Source of the DNA: Sulfitobacter aestuariivivens
GTDB lineage: Bacteria; Pseudomonadota; Alphaproteobacteria; Rhodobacterales; Rhodobacteraceae
DNA length: 64,000 bases
Direction: 5' to 3'
NCBI RefSeq assembly: GCF_014763045.1
Contig: NZ_JACTAG010000001.1
Span: forward strand, 744,001-808,000
The position numbers were made by a program, and so were the translations under genes. The notes beneath the pieces are model-generated. The model did not search any database, was not told the DNA's origin, and saw only the letters and a list, made by a program, of their open reading frames with translations. The first letter of the stretch is position 1; the number at the start of each line of letters is the position of its first letter. Shown one piece after another: positions 44,669 through 52,496 of the stretch.

Positions 44669-45229
44669 CTATTCGCCGCGTGACAGGGCCGCGACACCTG
44701 TGCGAGCCACATCCGTCAATCCAAGCGGGCGCATCAGGTCGGCGAAGGCGTCGATCTTGTCGGGTGCGCCGGTAATTTCAAAGACAAAGCTTTCCAGGGT
44801 GCTGTCGACGACATTGGCGCGAAAGATATCCGCAAGCCGCAGCGCTTCGACCCGTTTTTCGCCGGTGCCCGTCACCTTGAACATGGCCAGTTCGCGTTCG
44901 ACCGATCGCCCCTCAACGGTGAGGTCATTCACGGCGCGCACGCTGACGATGCGGCCCAGCTGTGCCTTGATCTGTTCGATGATCTGCGGTTTGCCGGAGG
45001 TCACGATTGTGACGCGGCTGAGGTGTCCGGTATGATCCACCTCGGCCACGGTCAGGCTGTCGATGTTGTACCCCCGGCCAGAGAAAAGCCCGATCACGCG
45101 GGCCAGCACGCCGGGTTCGTTTTCCACCAGAACCGCCAAAGTGTGGCTTTCCACCTTGTCGGAAAAGGTGGGGCGCAGGTTGTAGGCGGAATGGCTCGTG
45201 GCGCCTTTTTTCAGTTTTAGCGGGGACAT
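44669..45229 (-). CDS. ilvN: Acetolactate synthase small (regulatory) subunit
   Basis: A 186-residue regulatory subunit of acetohydroxyacid synthase. The N-terminal ACT domain reads HTLAVLVENEPGVLARVIGL, then FSGRGYNIDSLTVAEVD, where branched-chain amino acids bind and give feedback inhibition. The ATG at 45229 has AGGAAG upstream; an in-frame alternative at 45253 overlaps the palindrome element. It follows the large-subunit gene on the minus strand and is separated from it by palindrome-array copy 2. Confidence 0.95.
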   Translation of the reverse strand: MSPLKLKKGATSHSAYNLRPTFSDKVESHTLAVLVENEPGVLARVIGLFSGRGYNIDSLTVAEVDHTGHLSRVTIVTSGKPQIIEQIKAQLGRIVSVRAVNDLTVEGRSVERELAMFKVTGTGEKRVEALRLADIFRANVVDSTLESFVFEITGAPDKIDAFADLMRPLGLTDVARTGVAALSRGE

Positions 45230-45253
45230 GACGACTTCCTTTATCAATTGCAT

Positions 45254-45297
45254 CGGAAACTTTGAAAGTTTCCGTCCGTTTTCTTTGCAAGAAAACG
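45254..45297. repeat. Palindrome-array element, copy 2 (two hairpins)
   Basis: CGGAAACTTT G AAAGTTTCCG (45254-45274) and CGTTTTCTT TGC AAGAAAACG (45277-45297), separated by TC, fill the gap between ilvB and ilvN. Copy 3 at 54863 has the same order and spacing. In the ilv mRNA the two hairpins would protect or partly terminate transcription between the subunits. Confidence 0.9.
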
Positions 45298-45300
45298 TTT

Positions 45301-47043
45301 CTACACCAGCACAGAGCCCTTTGCGTCGATGACGCCTTGGGTTTCCGCCTCGCCGAGGAGCATTTCGTTGTGGGCCTTGCCCGAGGGGATCATGGGGAAG
45401 CAGTTTTCATGCTTTTCAACCAGACAATCGACGATCACCGGGCCGTCATGGTCCAGCATCTCCTGAATGGCATCATCGACCTTGTCCGGGTCCTTTACCA
45501 GAATGCCCTTGGCGCCGAAGGCATCGGCAAGTTTTACGAAATCGGGCAGGGCTTCGGACCAGGACTGCGAGTAGCGTTCGCCGTGCAGCAGTTCCTGCCA
45601 CTGGCGCACCATGCCCAGGCGTTCATTGTTGAGAATGAACTGTTTGACCGGCAGGTTGTACTGCACAGCTGTGCCCATTTCCTGCATGTTCATCAGCCAG
45701 GACGCCTCGCCTGCCACATTGATCACAAGGCTGTCAGGATGCGCCATTTGCACGCCGATTGACGCCGGAAAGCCGTAACCCATGGTGCCCAGGCCGCCGG
45801 AAGTCATCCAGCGGTTGGGGTCTTCAAAACCCATGTATTGCGCAGCCCACATCTGGTGCTGGCCGACCTCTGTACAGATATAGCGGTCATGACCCTTGGT
45901 CAGGGCTTCAAGTCGTTCCAGCGCGTATTGCGGGCGGATGACCTTCCCCTTTTGCTCGAATTTCAGGCAGTCAACCGCCTGCCATTCCTTGATTTTTGTC
46001 CACCATGTCTCAAGTGCGGCACCATTGGTCTTGCGCCCGCGTGATTTCCAGATCTTCAGCAGGTCTTCCAGCACATGGCCCACGTCACCGACAATGGGCA
46101 CATCTGCCTTGATCACCTTGTTGATCGAGGAGGGATCAATGTCGATATGGGCCTTTTTGGATTTCGGGCTGAAGTCGGGGATGGTGCCGGTGATGCGGTC
46201 GTCAAAGCGCGCGCCGATGTTGATCATCAGATCGCAGTCGTGCATCGCCATGTTGGCCTCGTACAGCCCGTGCATGCCCAGCCAGTTTTTGCCCGACGCA
46301 GGGTAAGCGCCGAGGCCCATCAGCGTTGACGTGATGGGGAACCCGGTGGCATCCACCAGTTCGCGCAAAAGCTGTGACGCGCCGGGGCCGGAGTTGATCA
46401 CGCCGCCGCCGGTGTAGAACACCGGGCGCTTTGCTTTTTCGATCAGGGCAACCAGTTCGGTGATCTCTTCCAGATCGCCTTTGACCTGCGGCTGGTAGTG
46501 CGAATTGGAAGGTTTCGGGCCCTCGTATTTGCCGGTGGCAAACTGCACGTCCTTGGGGATGTCCACGAGCACCGGGCCGGGACGGCCCGAGGTTGCCACG
46601 TGGAATGCCTCGTGCAGGACGCCGGACAGCCGGTCGGTTTCCTTGACCAGCCAGTTATGTTTGGTGCAGGGGCGGGTGATGCCGACGGTGTCCGCTTCCT
46701 GAAAGGCGTCGGAGCCGATCATGAAGGTGGGCACCTGACCGGTGAGCACGACGATCGGGATCGAATCGAGCAGCGCATCCGTCAGGCCCGTGACTGCGTT
46801 GGTGGCCCCGGGGCCGGACGTGACCAGCACAACACCCGGTTTCCCGGTTGAGCGCGCATAGCCTTCTGCCGCGTGGACGGCACCCTGTTCGTGACGCACG
46901 AGAATGTGCTTGATGCTGTTTTGCTGAAACACCTCGTCATAGATGGGTAGGACGGCGCCGCCCGGATACCCAAATACGGTATCGACACCCTGATCTATCA
47001 GGGCTTGAACGATCATCTTCGCTCCGGTCATCTGGCGTGTCAT
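45301..47043 (-). CDS. ilvB: Acetolactate synthase large subunit
   Basis: A 580-residue thiamine-diphosphate enzyme joining two pyruvates, or pyruvate and 2-oxobutyrate, in valine, leucine and isoleucine synthesis. The catalytic Glu is in FGYPGGAVLPIYDEV and RHEQGAVHAAEG (near 50); the ThDP-binding region is AGEASWLMNMQEMG and the C-terminal FILNNERLGMVRQWQ. The gene is preceded by a leader peptide and terminator (attenuator) and followed by ilvN. It is of the catabolite-type length and not the pyruvate oxidase paralogue. Confidence 0.96.
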   Translation of the reverse strand: MTRQMTGAKMIVQALIDQGVDTVFGYPGGAVLPIYDEVFQQNSIKHILVRHEQGAVHAAEGYARSTGKPGVVLVTSGPGATNAVTGLTDALLDSIPIVVLTGQVPTFMIGSDAFQEADTVGITRPCTKHNWLVKETDRLSGVLHEAFHVATSGRPGPVLVDIPKDVQFATGKYEGPKPSNSHYQPQVKGDLEEITELVALIEKAKRPVFYTGGGVINSGPGASQLLRELVDATGFPITSTLMGLGAYPASGKNWLGMHGLYEANMAMHDCDLMINIGARFDDRITGTIPDFSPKSKKAHIDIDPSSINKVIKADVPIVGDVGHVLEDLLKIWKSRGRKTNGAALETWWTKIKEWQAVDCLKFEQKGKVIRPQYALERLEALTKGHDRYICTEVGQHQMWAAQYMGFEDPNRWMTSGGLGTMGYGFPASIGVQMAHPDSLVINVAGEASWLMNMQEMGTAVQYNLPVKQFILNNERLGMVRQWQELLHGERYSQSWSEALPDFVKLADAFGAKGILVKDPDKVDDAIQEMLDHDGPVIVDCLVEKHENCFPMIPSGKAHNEMLLGEAETQGVIDAKGSVLV

Positions 47044-47080
47044 CTGCTTGGCTCCATCTAAAGCAGTTATCGTTGCGCAT

Positions 47081-47107
47081 AAAAAAGCCCCCGAGTGTGT
47101 CGGGGGC
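47081..47107 (-). terminator. Attenuator terminator upstream of ilvB
   Basis: On the minus strand GCCCCCGA pairs with TCGGGGGC over a five-base loop and is followed by TTTTTT. It lies between the leader peptide stop (47133) and the ilvB start (47043), so it would cut transcription before the gene unless the leader ribosome stalls. Confidence 0.9.
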
Positions 47108-47132
47108 GCATGGGGTCAGAAAGGGTCTACCG

Positions 47133-47180
47133 TTACCGGCCCATGCGCTTTCTTCCTACAATGACGACTAGTGCTGCCAT
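47133..47180 (-). CDS. ilv leader peptide (attenuator)
   Basis: A 15-residue reading frame, MAALVVIVGRKRMGR, with AAGGAG nine bases before its ATG; an in-frame ATG at 47198 would begin upstream of that ribosome site. It holds a run of Leu, Val, Val, Ile, Val codons, the end products of the pathway. The segment GCGCATGGG near its end can pair with CCCATGCGC just before the terminator, touching its first arm, so stalling at the Leu/Val/Ile codons could prevent termination. Confidence 0.85.
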   Translation of the reverse strand: MAALVVIVGRKRMGR

Positions 47181-47320
47181 GTGCGGCTGCTCCTTCATGC
47201 TGCGCGGGACATTAGGAGGGGTTGGCAGGGGCGTCAACAGGCAAATCGCGAAATTTGTGTCGCCAAAGGTGATTTCCACGACATATTCTTGCGCTCACGG
47301 GCGCAGGCGCGCAATTTTGC

Positions 47321-48067
47321 CTAATTCCCGGTGCGATATGCCTCATTCACATCGTCATGGGCATCCTTCGCGAGTTGTTGAATTTCCTCGGCCAGTGACC
47401 GGAATTCATGCGCGACAACCATCAGCCCCTTTCCGGCGTCACCCGCGCGCGCAGCTTCGACGCTTGCGTTCAGCGAGACAAGGCGCACGTGTTTTCCAAT
47501 GTGTTGCAGCCGTGCGAGGCGATGGGCAAGCTGATCTGCTGCGTGGCGCGCGGTTTCCAGTTGCGATTTGTGTTCGCGGGCGAGGTCGTCCCAGAACCCA
47601 TCGCAAATTGATGTGACAGCGCCAAAGTATCCCCCGCGCCCAAGTTTGAAATGCCGGGCAAGGACGGTGTGTTGGTCCGGGCTGTTTGTTCTGACAGCCC
47701 TCAGAAGGTCCACAGAGAGGGTTTTCAGTCGCAGGATCATCGCGAGGTTTTCCGGCTGCTGTTGCGCAATGCTGTAGATCCAGTTGCACAGGTCAGGTGG
47801 CGTATCCTCCAGCGGAACCCCGTTGCTGAGGGTGTTGCAGACGCCGGTGATGATATCGATTTGTCGGGCCAGTATTTCAAGGTAATGCGCCCGCTCTGTC
47901 GGCGAATTGGGCGCCTGTGGGTTTGGCCGGCAGATCATCGCCGCAAAAAGCGCGATCCGGATGTTGCGCGCGCGCATTGTTGCCACGCGGTCGATGACGC
48001 GGCGGATGTCCTCGAACGGGTGGTTTTGCAGGACGTCACCCGGACAGGGCGGGGAATGCTGGTTCAT
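47321..48067 (-). CDS. Soluble chemoreceptor-like signalling protein
   Basis: A 248-residue protein without membrane helices. Residues about 190-240 have the signalling tip of methyl-accepting proteins (RLVSLNASVEAARAGDAGKG, then LMVVAHEFRSLAEEIQQLA), which in chemoreceptors contacts CheA and CheW. The coiled coil on each side is short and no methylation sites are obvious; the first 150 residues are unknown helical sequence. It lies 43 bases after the response regulator gene on the same strand, so it may be the third gene of a histidine kinase operon. Confidence 0.75.
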   Translation of the reverse strand: MNQHSPPCPGDVLQNHPFEDIRRVIDRVATMRARNIRIALFAAMICRPNPQAPNSPTERAHYLEILARQIDIITGVCNTLSNGVPLEDTPPDLCNWIYSIAQQQPENLAMILRLKTLSVDLLRAVRTNSPDQHTVLARHFKLGRGGYFGAVTSICDGFWDDLAREHKSQLETARHAADQLAHRLARLQHIGKHVRLVSLNASVEAARAGDAGKGLMVVAHEFRSLAEEIQQLAKDAHDDVNEAYRTGN

Positions 48068-48110
48068 TCAGCCAGTCTTGCCGGGAAACCCTAATATTCG
48101 ATGAGTTGGA

Positions 48111-48749
48111 TCAGAAGGCGACGCCGGTGCCCTGCAGCACACCGTGTTCCAGCGCATATCGGGTCAGCCCGGCGGTGGAGGATATGCCCAATTTGCGTTT
48201 GATGTTCTTGCGATGCGTCTCGACCGTCCGGACGGAGATGTCGAGGTCGTAGGCCACCTGTTTGTTCGACTTGCCCTGTGCAAGTTGCAGCAGGATGGTC
48301 TGTTCGCGTTCGGTCAGCGCCTCGCGGGCGCCGCCGGGCTTGGGGGCAAGGCTGCCCTGGGCGCCGGTGCACAGATAACGATCTCCCGCCATAACAGTGT
48401 CGATGGCCTGCTTGATTTCGTCCGTGGGCACGTCTTTTAGAAGATACCCCATGGCACCGTGGCTGAGCGCGCTGTCGATGTATTCGGCATTGTCGTGCAT
48501 GGACAGGATCACGACGCGGGTTTCGGGACGGCGTTCGAGCACGATTTCGGTCGCGGAGAGGCCACCGATTTCGGGCATGTTGAGATCCATCAGGATCACG
48601 TCCGGTGTCAGCCTGTCGAGTTGATCGATGATGGCGCGGCCGTGAGGCAGGGTGCCGACAACCTCCACATCATCATAGCTTTCGAGAATGGACTGGATGC
48701 CTTCGGCCACCATGGGGTGGTCATCAACAATGGCGACACGGATGGTCAT
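48111..48749 (-). CDS. NarL/FixJ-family response regulator
   Basis: A 212-residue response regulator. The receiver domain shows VAIVDDHPMVAEGIQSIL at the N-terminus, the phospho-acceptor Asp in VILMDLNMPEIGG (near 54) and Lys in YLLKDVPTDE; the C-terminal LuxR helix-turn-helix is ALTEREQTILLQLAQGKSNK then DISVRTVETHRKNI. It overlaps the stop of the kinase gene by four bases and is its cognate partner. The operon diverges from a TRAP transporter, a likely target. Confidence 0.93.
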   Translation of the reverse strand: MTIRVAIVDDHPMVAEGIQSILESYDDVEVVGTLPHGRAIIDQLDRLTPDVILMDLNMPEIGGLSATEIVLERRPETRVVILSMHDNAEYIDSALSHGAMGYLLKDVPTDEIKQAIDTVMAGDRYLCTGAQGSLAPKPGGAREALTEREQTILLQLAQGKSNKQVAYDLDISVRTVETHRKNIKRKLGISSTAGLTRYALEHGVLQGTGVAF

Positions 48750-50170
48750 TCGGCGGCGACTTTCTGGACGGGTGATGCACTTTCAGGGGTCAGCATATGG
48801 CTGAGTGGGACGGTGGCTTCAATAGAGGTGCCGCCGCCGGCTGCTTCGCGGATGGTCAGCGTGCCGCCGAGCTGGTCCATGCGTTCCTGCATGTTGCGCA
48901 GGCCGAGGCCCGGATTGCCACCCCGTTGCGATGTCGGCAATCCGCATCCGTTGTCAGTGATCCTGAGAGACGCGCCGCGTCGGTGGCCGCGGATGTCAAT
49001 CTCAACCTCGGTGGCCCCTGAATGTCGCTCGACGTTGGTCAGGGCTTCTTGCGCAATGCGGTAGAGGGCGATCTTGGCGTCGTTATCCAGACGATTGCGG
49101 AAGACCACCGTATCAAAGTGGCAGGTGATGCCAGTGCGGGCCTGAAAGTCGCTTGTGAGCGTTTTGAGCGCCGGACCAAGGCCCAGATCATCCAACACGC
49201 CGGGGCGCAGGTCGCGGCTGATGCGCCGGACTTCGGTAATAGCCTCGCCCAGAGATTCTATCCCTTTTCCAAGGGGTTCTTCGGCGTTCTTCGCGCCTCT
49301 TTCAAGCCGACGACGGGCATTGTCGAGGGCATACCGCACGCCGACAAGGATCTGGCTGATGCCGTCGTGCAATTCACGGGCCACGCGGCCGCGTTCTTCT
49401 TCCTGTGCGTCAAAAACCCGCTGGGTCAGCTTTTTCAGCTTGGCATCGGCCAGCCTGCGTTCGCGCAGGTTGATCAGCATGCCGGTGCCAAAGACCGCCA
49501 GAAGTGCCGCCAGTGCAATGGCACCGATGTAGACAAACGTCCGTTCGACCCGCGCCTCGACATCGGCGCGGGCGATGGCGACGGAGCCCACGACATCATC
49601 GATAAAGACGCTGGTGCCAACTGCCCACCGCCAATCCTGCAGGCCGACCACATAGGAAATCATCCGCGCGTCTTCACCCGTCGAGAGCTTTGGCCACATA
49701 TAGGTGTGATAGCCCGCACCGTTACGGGCGATGCGGATCAGCTCATCGACAATGGGTGTGCCTTCGGCGTCGGTATCGCCAGCCCAGTTGCGGGTGATTC
49801 TGTGGGTGTGACGCGGGGAGACAAGGGCGGTGCCGTCATAGTCATAGACAAAAAACTGCCCTTCGTCGCCATAGATCATCGCCGCGAGGATCTGGCTGAC
49901 GCGGGCCTTGGCGTCTTCGTCGTCAGGCGGGGCAGATCCGTAGATGAAATAGAAACCGTTACGGGCCTGTGTCACGTAGTTGCGCAGCTCGGCCTTCTTG
50001 GCCTCGATCAACTGGCCCTCGAGGGTGGAAATCTCGCGTTCGGCCAGCGCACGGGCCTGCCAGGCCACCACGCCCGCGATCGCGGCCACAGCCAGGATCA
50101 GCGGAACGGCAGCCAGCAGGGTCAGTTTCTGACCATAGCTGGGCATGAATTGGGACAAGCGGCGCGCCAT
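48746..50170 (-). CDS. Sensor histidine kinase with extracytoplasmic Cache-like domain
   Basis: A 474-residue membrane kinase of the HisKA_3 (NarL partner) type. A first membrane helix (LLAAVPLILAVAAIAGVVAW, about 18-37), a periplasmic single-Cache-like domain up to about 205 (NGFYFIYGSAPP; DEGQFFVYDYDG), a second helix (VYIGAIALAALLAVFGTGM), and the catalytic part with H-box ARELHDGISQILVGVRYALD and ATPase motif ITDNGCGLP, GNPGLGLRNMQERM. The Cache domain should sense a small organic acid outside; the divergent TRAP genes suggest its substrate. Confidence 0.9.
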   Translation of the reverse strand: MARRLSQFMPSYGQKLTLLAAVPLILAVAAIAGVVAWQARALAEREISTLEGQLIEAKKAELRNYVTQARNGFYFIYGSAPPDDEDAKARVSQILAAMIYGDEGQFFVYDYDGTALVSPRHTHRITRNWAGDTDAEGTPIVDELIRIARNGAGYHTYMWPKLSTGEDARMISYVVGLQDWRWAVGTSVFIDDVVGSVAIARADVEARVERTFVYIGAIALAALLAVFGTGMLINLRERRLADAKLKKLTQRVFDAQEEERGRVARELHDGISQILVGVRYALDNARRRLERGAKNAEEPLGKGIESLGEAITEVRRISRDLRPGVLDDLGLGPALKTLTSDFQARTGITCHFDTVVFRNRLDNDAKIALYRIAQEALTNVERHSGATEVEIDIRGHRRGASLRITDNGCGLPTSQRGGNPGLGLRNMQERMDQLGGTLTIREAAGGGTSIEATVPLSHMLTPESASPVQKVAAE

Positions 50171-50306
50171 GGGCGATTCGTATGCGAAGTGCCGCGCGAA
50201 TCAAAGGGATTAGCGATCGTGAAGGCGAAACAATCCTGTTGTCCGACCGGTAGCCGGACCCCGAAAACATGCAAATTGCCCAATATTTCAGCGATTTCGG
50301 CGCAGG

Positions 50307-50317
50307 CTACGCAGTAG
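50307..50317. promoter_or_regulatory. Palindrome in the two-component/TRAP intergenic region
   Basis: CTACGCAGTAG is an inverted repeat (CTAC-GCA-GTAG) within the 252-bp gap between the divergent histidine kinase gene and the TRAP operon, 106 bases before the TRAP start. Its place fits a response regulator site, but a LuxR-type regulator consensus cannot be confirmed from one site. Confidence 0.3.
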
Positions 50318-50422
50318 TAGGTATTTCATATTCTGACCTGCTCGTTAGTGTGGCGCTACTTGTAACGACCTGCGGGCGAAAAATGCATCGTGGGCAATCC
50401 AAATTCGGGAGGAGTATCCTAT

Positions 50423-51505
50423 ATGGACCGTCGTTCATTTTTGAAGACATCCGCAGTAGGCGGTGCCGCCGCTGCAACCACCACACTGGCAGCCCCGGCC
50501 TACGCCGCTGGCCACCGCACGTTGACCATGGTCACATCCTGGGGCCGCGGCCTTGCAGGCGTGTTTGACGCCGCACAGCGCGTTGCCGACAGCATCAATG
50601 CCATGTCCGATGGTTCTTTGACCATTGAGATCAAAGCGGCTGGCGAACTTGTTGGTGCGTTTGAAGTATTCGACGCCGTGACCGCCGGTCAGGCTGACAT
50701 GTATCACGCTGCTGACTATTACTTCGGGGGTCAGCATCCGGGCTATTTCTACTATACATCCGTTCCCTTCGGCATGACCGCACAGGAACTGGCAAACTGG
50801 TACTACCATGGCGACGGTATGGCGCTGCATGACGAGCTGGGTCAGATCTTTGGTCTGAAGTCCTTCCTTGCGGGCAACACCGGCGCGCAGGCTGGCGGCT
50901 GGTTCCGCAATGAGATCAGCGGCCCGGAAGACTTTAACGGTCTGAAGTTCCGTATGCCCGGTATGGGCGGTGAAGTGCTGGGCAAGATGGGCGCCTCCGT
51001 TCAGAACCTTCCTGGTGCAGAAGTGTATCAGGCGCTGGCATCTGGTGCGCTGGACGGTACCGAGTGGATCGGCCCCTGGGCTGACGAAAAGGCCGGTTTC
51101 CAGGAGATCACCAAGATCTACTACACCGCCGGCATGCACGAGCCGGGCGCGGGTCTGTCCCTTGCCACCAACCGCGATGTCTTTGACAGCCTGACACCCG
51201 CCCAGCAGAAGATCATCGAGATCGCGGCGGGCGAGTGTCACCAGTGGAACCTGGCACAGTTCCTGAACAACAACGGTGCGGCGCTGCAGCGTCTGCAGTC
51301 CGGCGGTGTGAAGGTTCTGGAATTCCCCGACACTGTCTGGGATGCAATGGGTGCTGCGGCGGCCGAGACCAAGGACCAGTACAATGGCGACGAGATCTAT
51401 GACAAGATCCGCACCTCCTACGAGGCCTCCATGTCCGCGTCGTCTGGCTGGCTGACAAAGTCCGAAGGGGCCTACCGCGCACAGCGTGACCGGATTACCG
51501 GCTAA
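50423..51505 (+). CDS. TRAP transporter solute-binding protein (DctP family)
   Basis: A 360-residue periplasmic binding protein with a twin-arginine signal (MDRRSFLKTSAVGG, cleavage near PAYAAG). The DctP domain contains GELVGAFEVFDAV near 75, the conserved Arg in GGWFRNEISGPEDFNGLKFR, and GALDGTEWIGPW in the hinge. The Tat signal and the large permeases that follow resemble the 2-oxo acid (TakP) type. GGGAGGAG precedes the ATG. It is the first gene of a three-gene operon and the only one with its promoter region, which is shared with the kinase operon. Confidence 0.92.
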   Translation: MDRRSFLKTSAVGGAAAATTTLAAPAYAAGHRTLTMVTSWGRGLAGVFDAAQRVADSINAMSDGSLTIEIKAAGELVGAFEVFDAVTAGQADMYHAADYYFGGQHPGYFYYTSVPFGMTAQELANWYYHGDGMALHDELGQIFGLKSFLAGNTGAQAGGWFRNEISGPEDFNGLKFRMPGMGGEVLGKMGASVQNLPGAEVYQALASGALDGTEWIGPWADEKAGFQEITKIYYTAGMHEPGAGLSLATNRDVFDSLTPAQQKIIEIAAGECHQWNLAQFLNNNGAALQRLQSGGVKVLEFPDTVWDAMGAAAAETKDQYNGDEIYDKIRTSYEASMSASSGWLTKSEGAYRAQRDRITG

Positions 51506-51608
51506 CCCTTTGAGGTGACACAATAATGGGGAGGGCCTGCTGCAGCGCAGGCCCTTGCCCGCGCAGGACCCGCGACAAGCGGGCCGCATCTGACAGGGGG
51601 GCTTTGGT

Positions 51609-52496
51609 ATGGAAGTGATTGGGTCGTTTTTGACCAATGTGGTCATGGCGTTCTACAATCTGGCCTATGCGATCACGCATCCGGGTTTGTGGCTTGACTG
51701 GACTGACAAGGAAGCGCTGTCGCGCTTTGTCTATTACGGCGGGTCATCAGAGCTTTTCTACGTCATCTTCGTTATTTTATTGATCGTAACAGCCATCGGG
51801 CTGTGGCGGCATTCGTTCCTGTGGAAGGTCACGATTGGCCTTGAAGCAGTCTCCAACACGGTAGGCCGCATTGCGGCCTGGGCCGGTTTGCTGATGGTCC
51901 TGCAACAGATCATTATTGTGCTTTTGCAGCGGGTGTTTACGGCCGCTGATATTTCAATCGGATTCGGCAAGGTTTTCACCTTCGATGTAAGCTGGTGGGC
52001 GGAAGAGCTGAAGCTCTATAACGCGATCGTCGTGTGCCTGTGCTGTGCCTATACGTTCGTGCAGGGCAGTCACGTCCGCGTTGACCTCTTTTATGCCGGT
52101 GCCAAGTGGCGCACTAAAAAGATCGTCGATATGTTCGGCGCGGTGTTTTTTATGATGCCTTTGGCAATTCTTACATGGATTTACGGCTGGTACTTCATGT
52201 GGCGGCACCTGATCGTGCCGAAGCCTTCGGCGTCGGATGCGCTGGACCGGATGCTGATGAAGTCCCGCGCGCTGCGCTGGAATGTCGAAACCATTGGGTT
52301 TTCGCCCAACGGGTTCAACGCCTACTTCCTGTTCAAGGTGCTGTTGTGCCTCTTCTGCCTGATGGTGTTTTTGCAAGCCATTGCAACGCTTTATCGGTCG
52401 TACCTCGAGTTGCGCGAAGGACCGAAGAGCAAGGACAAGTATCTTGACAAAGACAGCCTTGGTGAAGGCGAAGAAGCCTACGAGGGGACGCACTGA
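51609..52496 (+). CDS. TRAP transporter small permease (DctQ family, long form)
   Basis: A 295-residue membrane protein, well above the usual 160-190 residues. The DctQ core (about 85-200) has AWAGLLMVLQQIIIVLLQRV, AYTFVQGSHVRVDLFY and the aromatic-rich helix ILTWIYGWYFMW; the extra N-terminal helices and an acidic C-terminal tail (GEGEEAYEGTH) account for the length. It bridges the binding protein and the large permease; its stop overlaps the next start by one base. Confidence 0.88.
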   Translation: MEVIGSFLTNVVMAFYNLAYAITHPGLWLDWTDKEALSRFVYYGGSSELFYVIFVILLIVTAIGLWRHSFLWKVTIGLEAVSNTVGRIAAWAGLLMVLQQIIIVLLQRVFTAADISIGFGKVFTFDVSWWAEELKLYNAIVVCLCCAYTFVQGSHVRVDLFYAGAKWRTKKIVDMFGAVFFMMPLAILTWIYGWYFMWRHLIVPKPSASDALDRMLMKSRALRWNVETIGFSPNGFNAYFLFKVLLCLFCLMVFLQAIATLYRSYLELREGPKSKDKYLDKDSLGEGEEAYEGTH

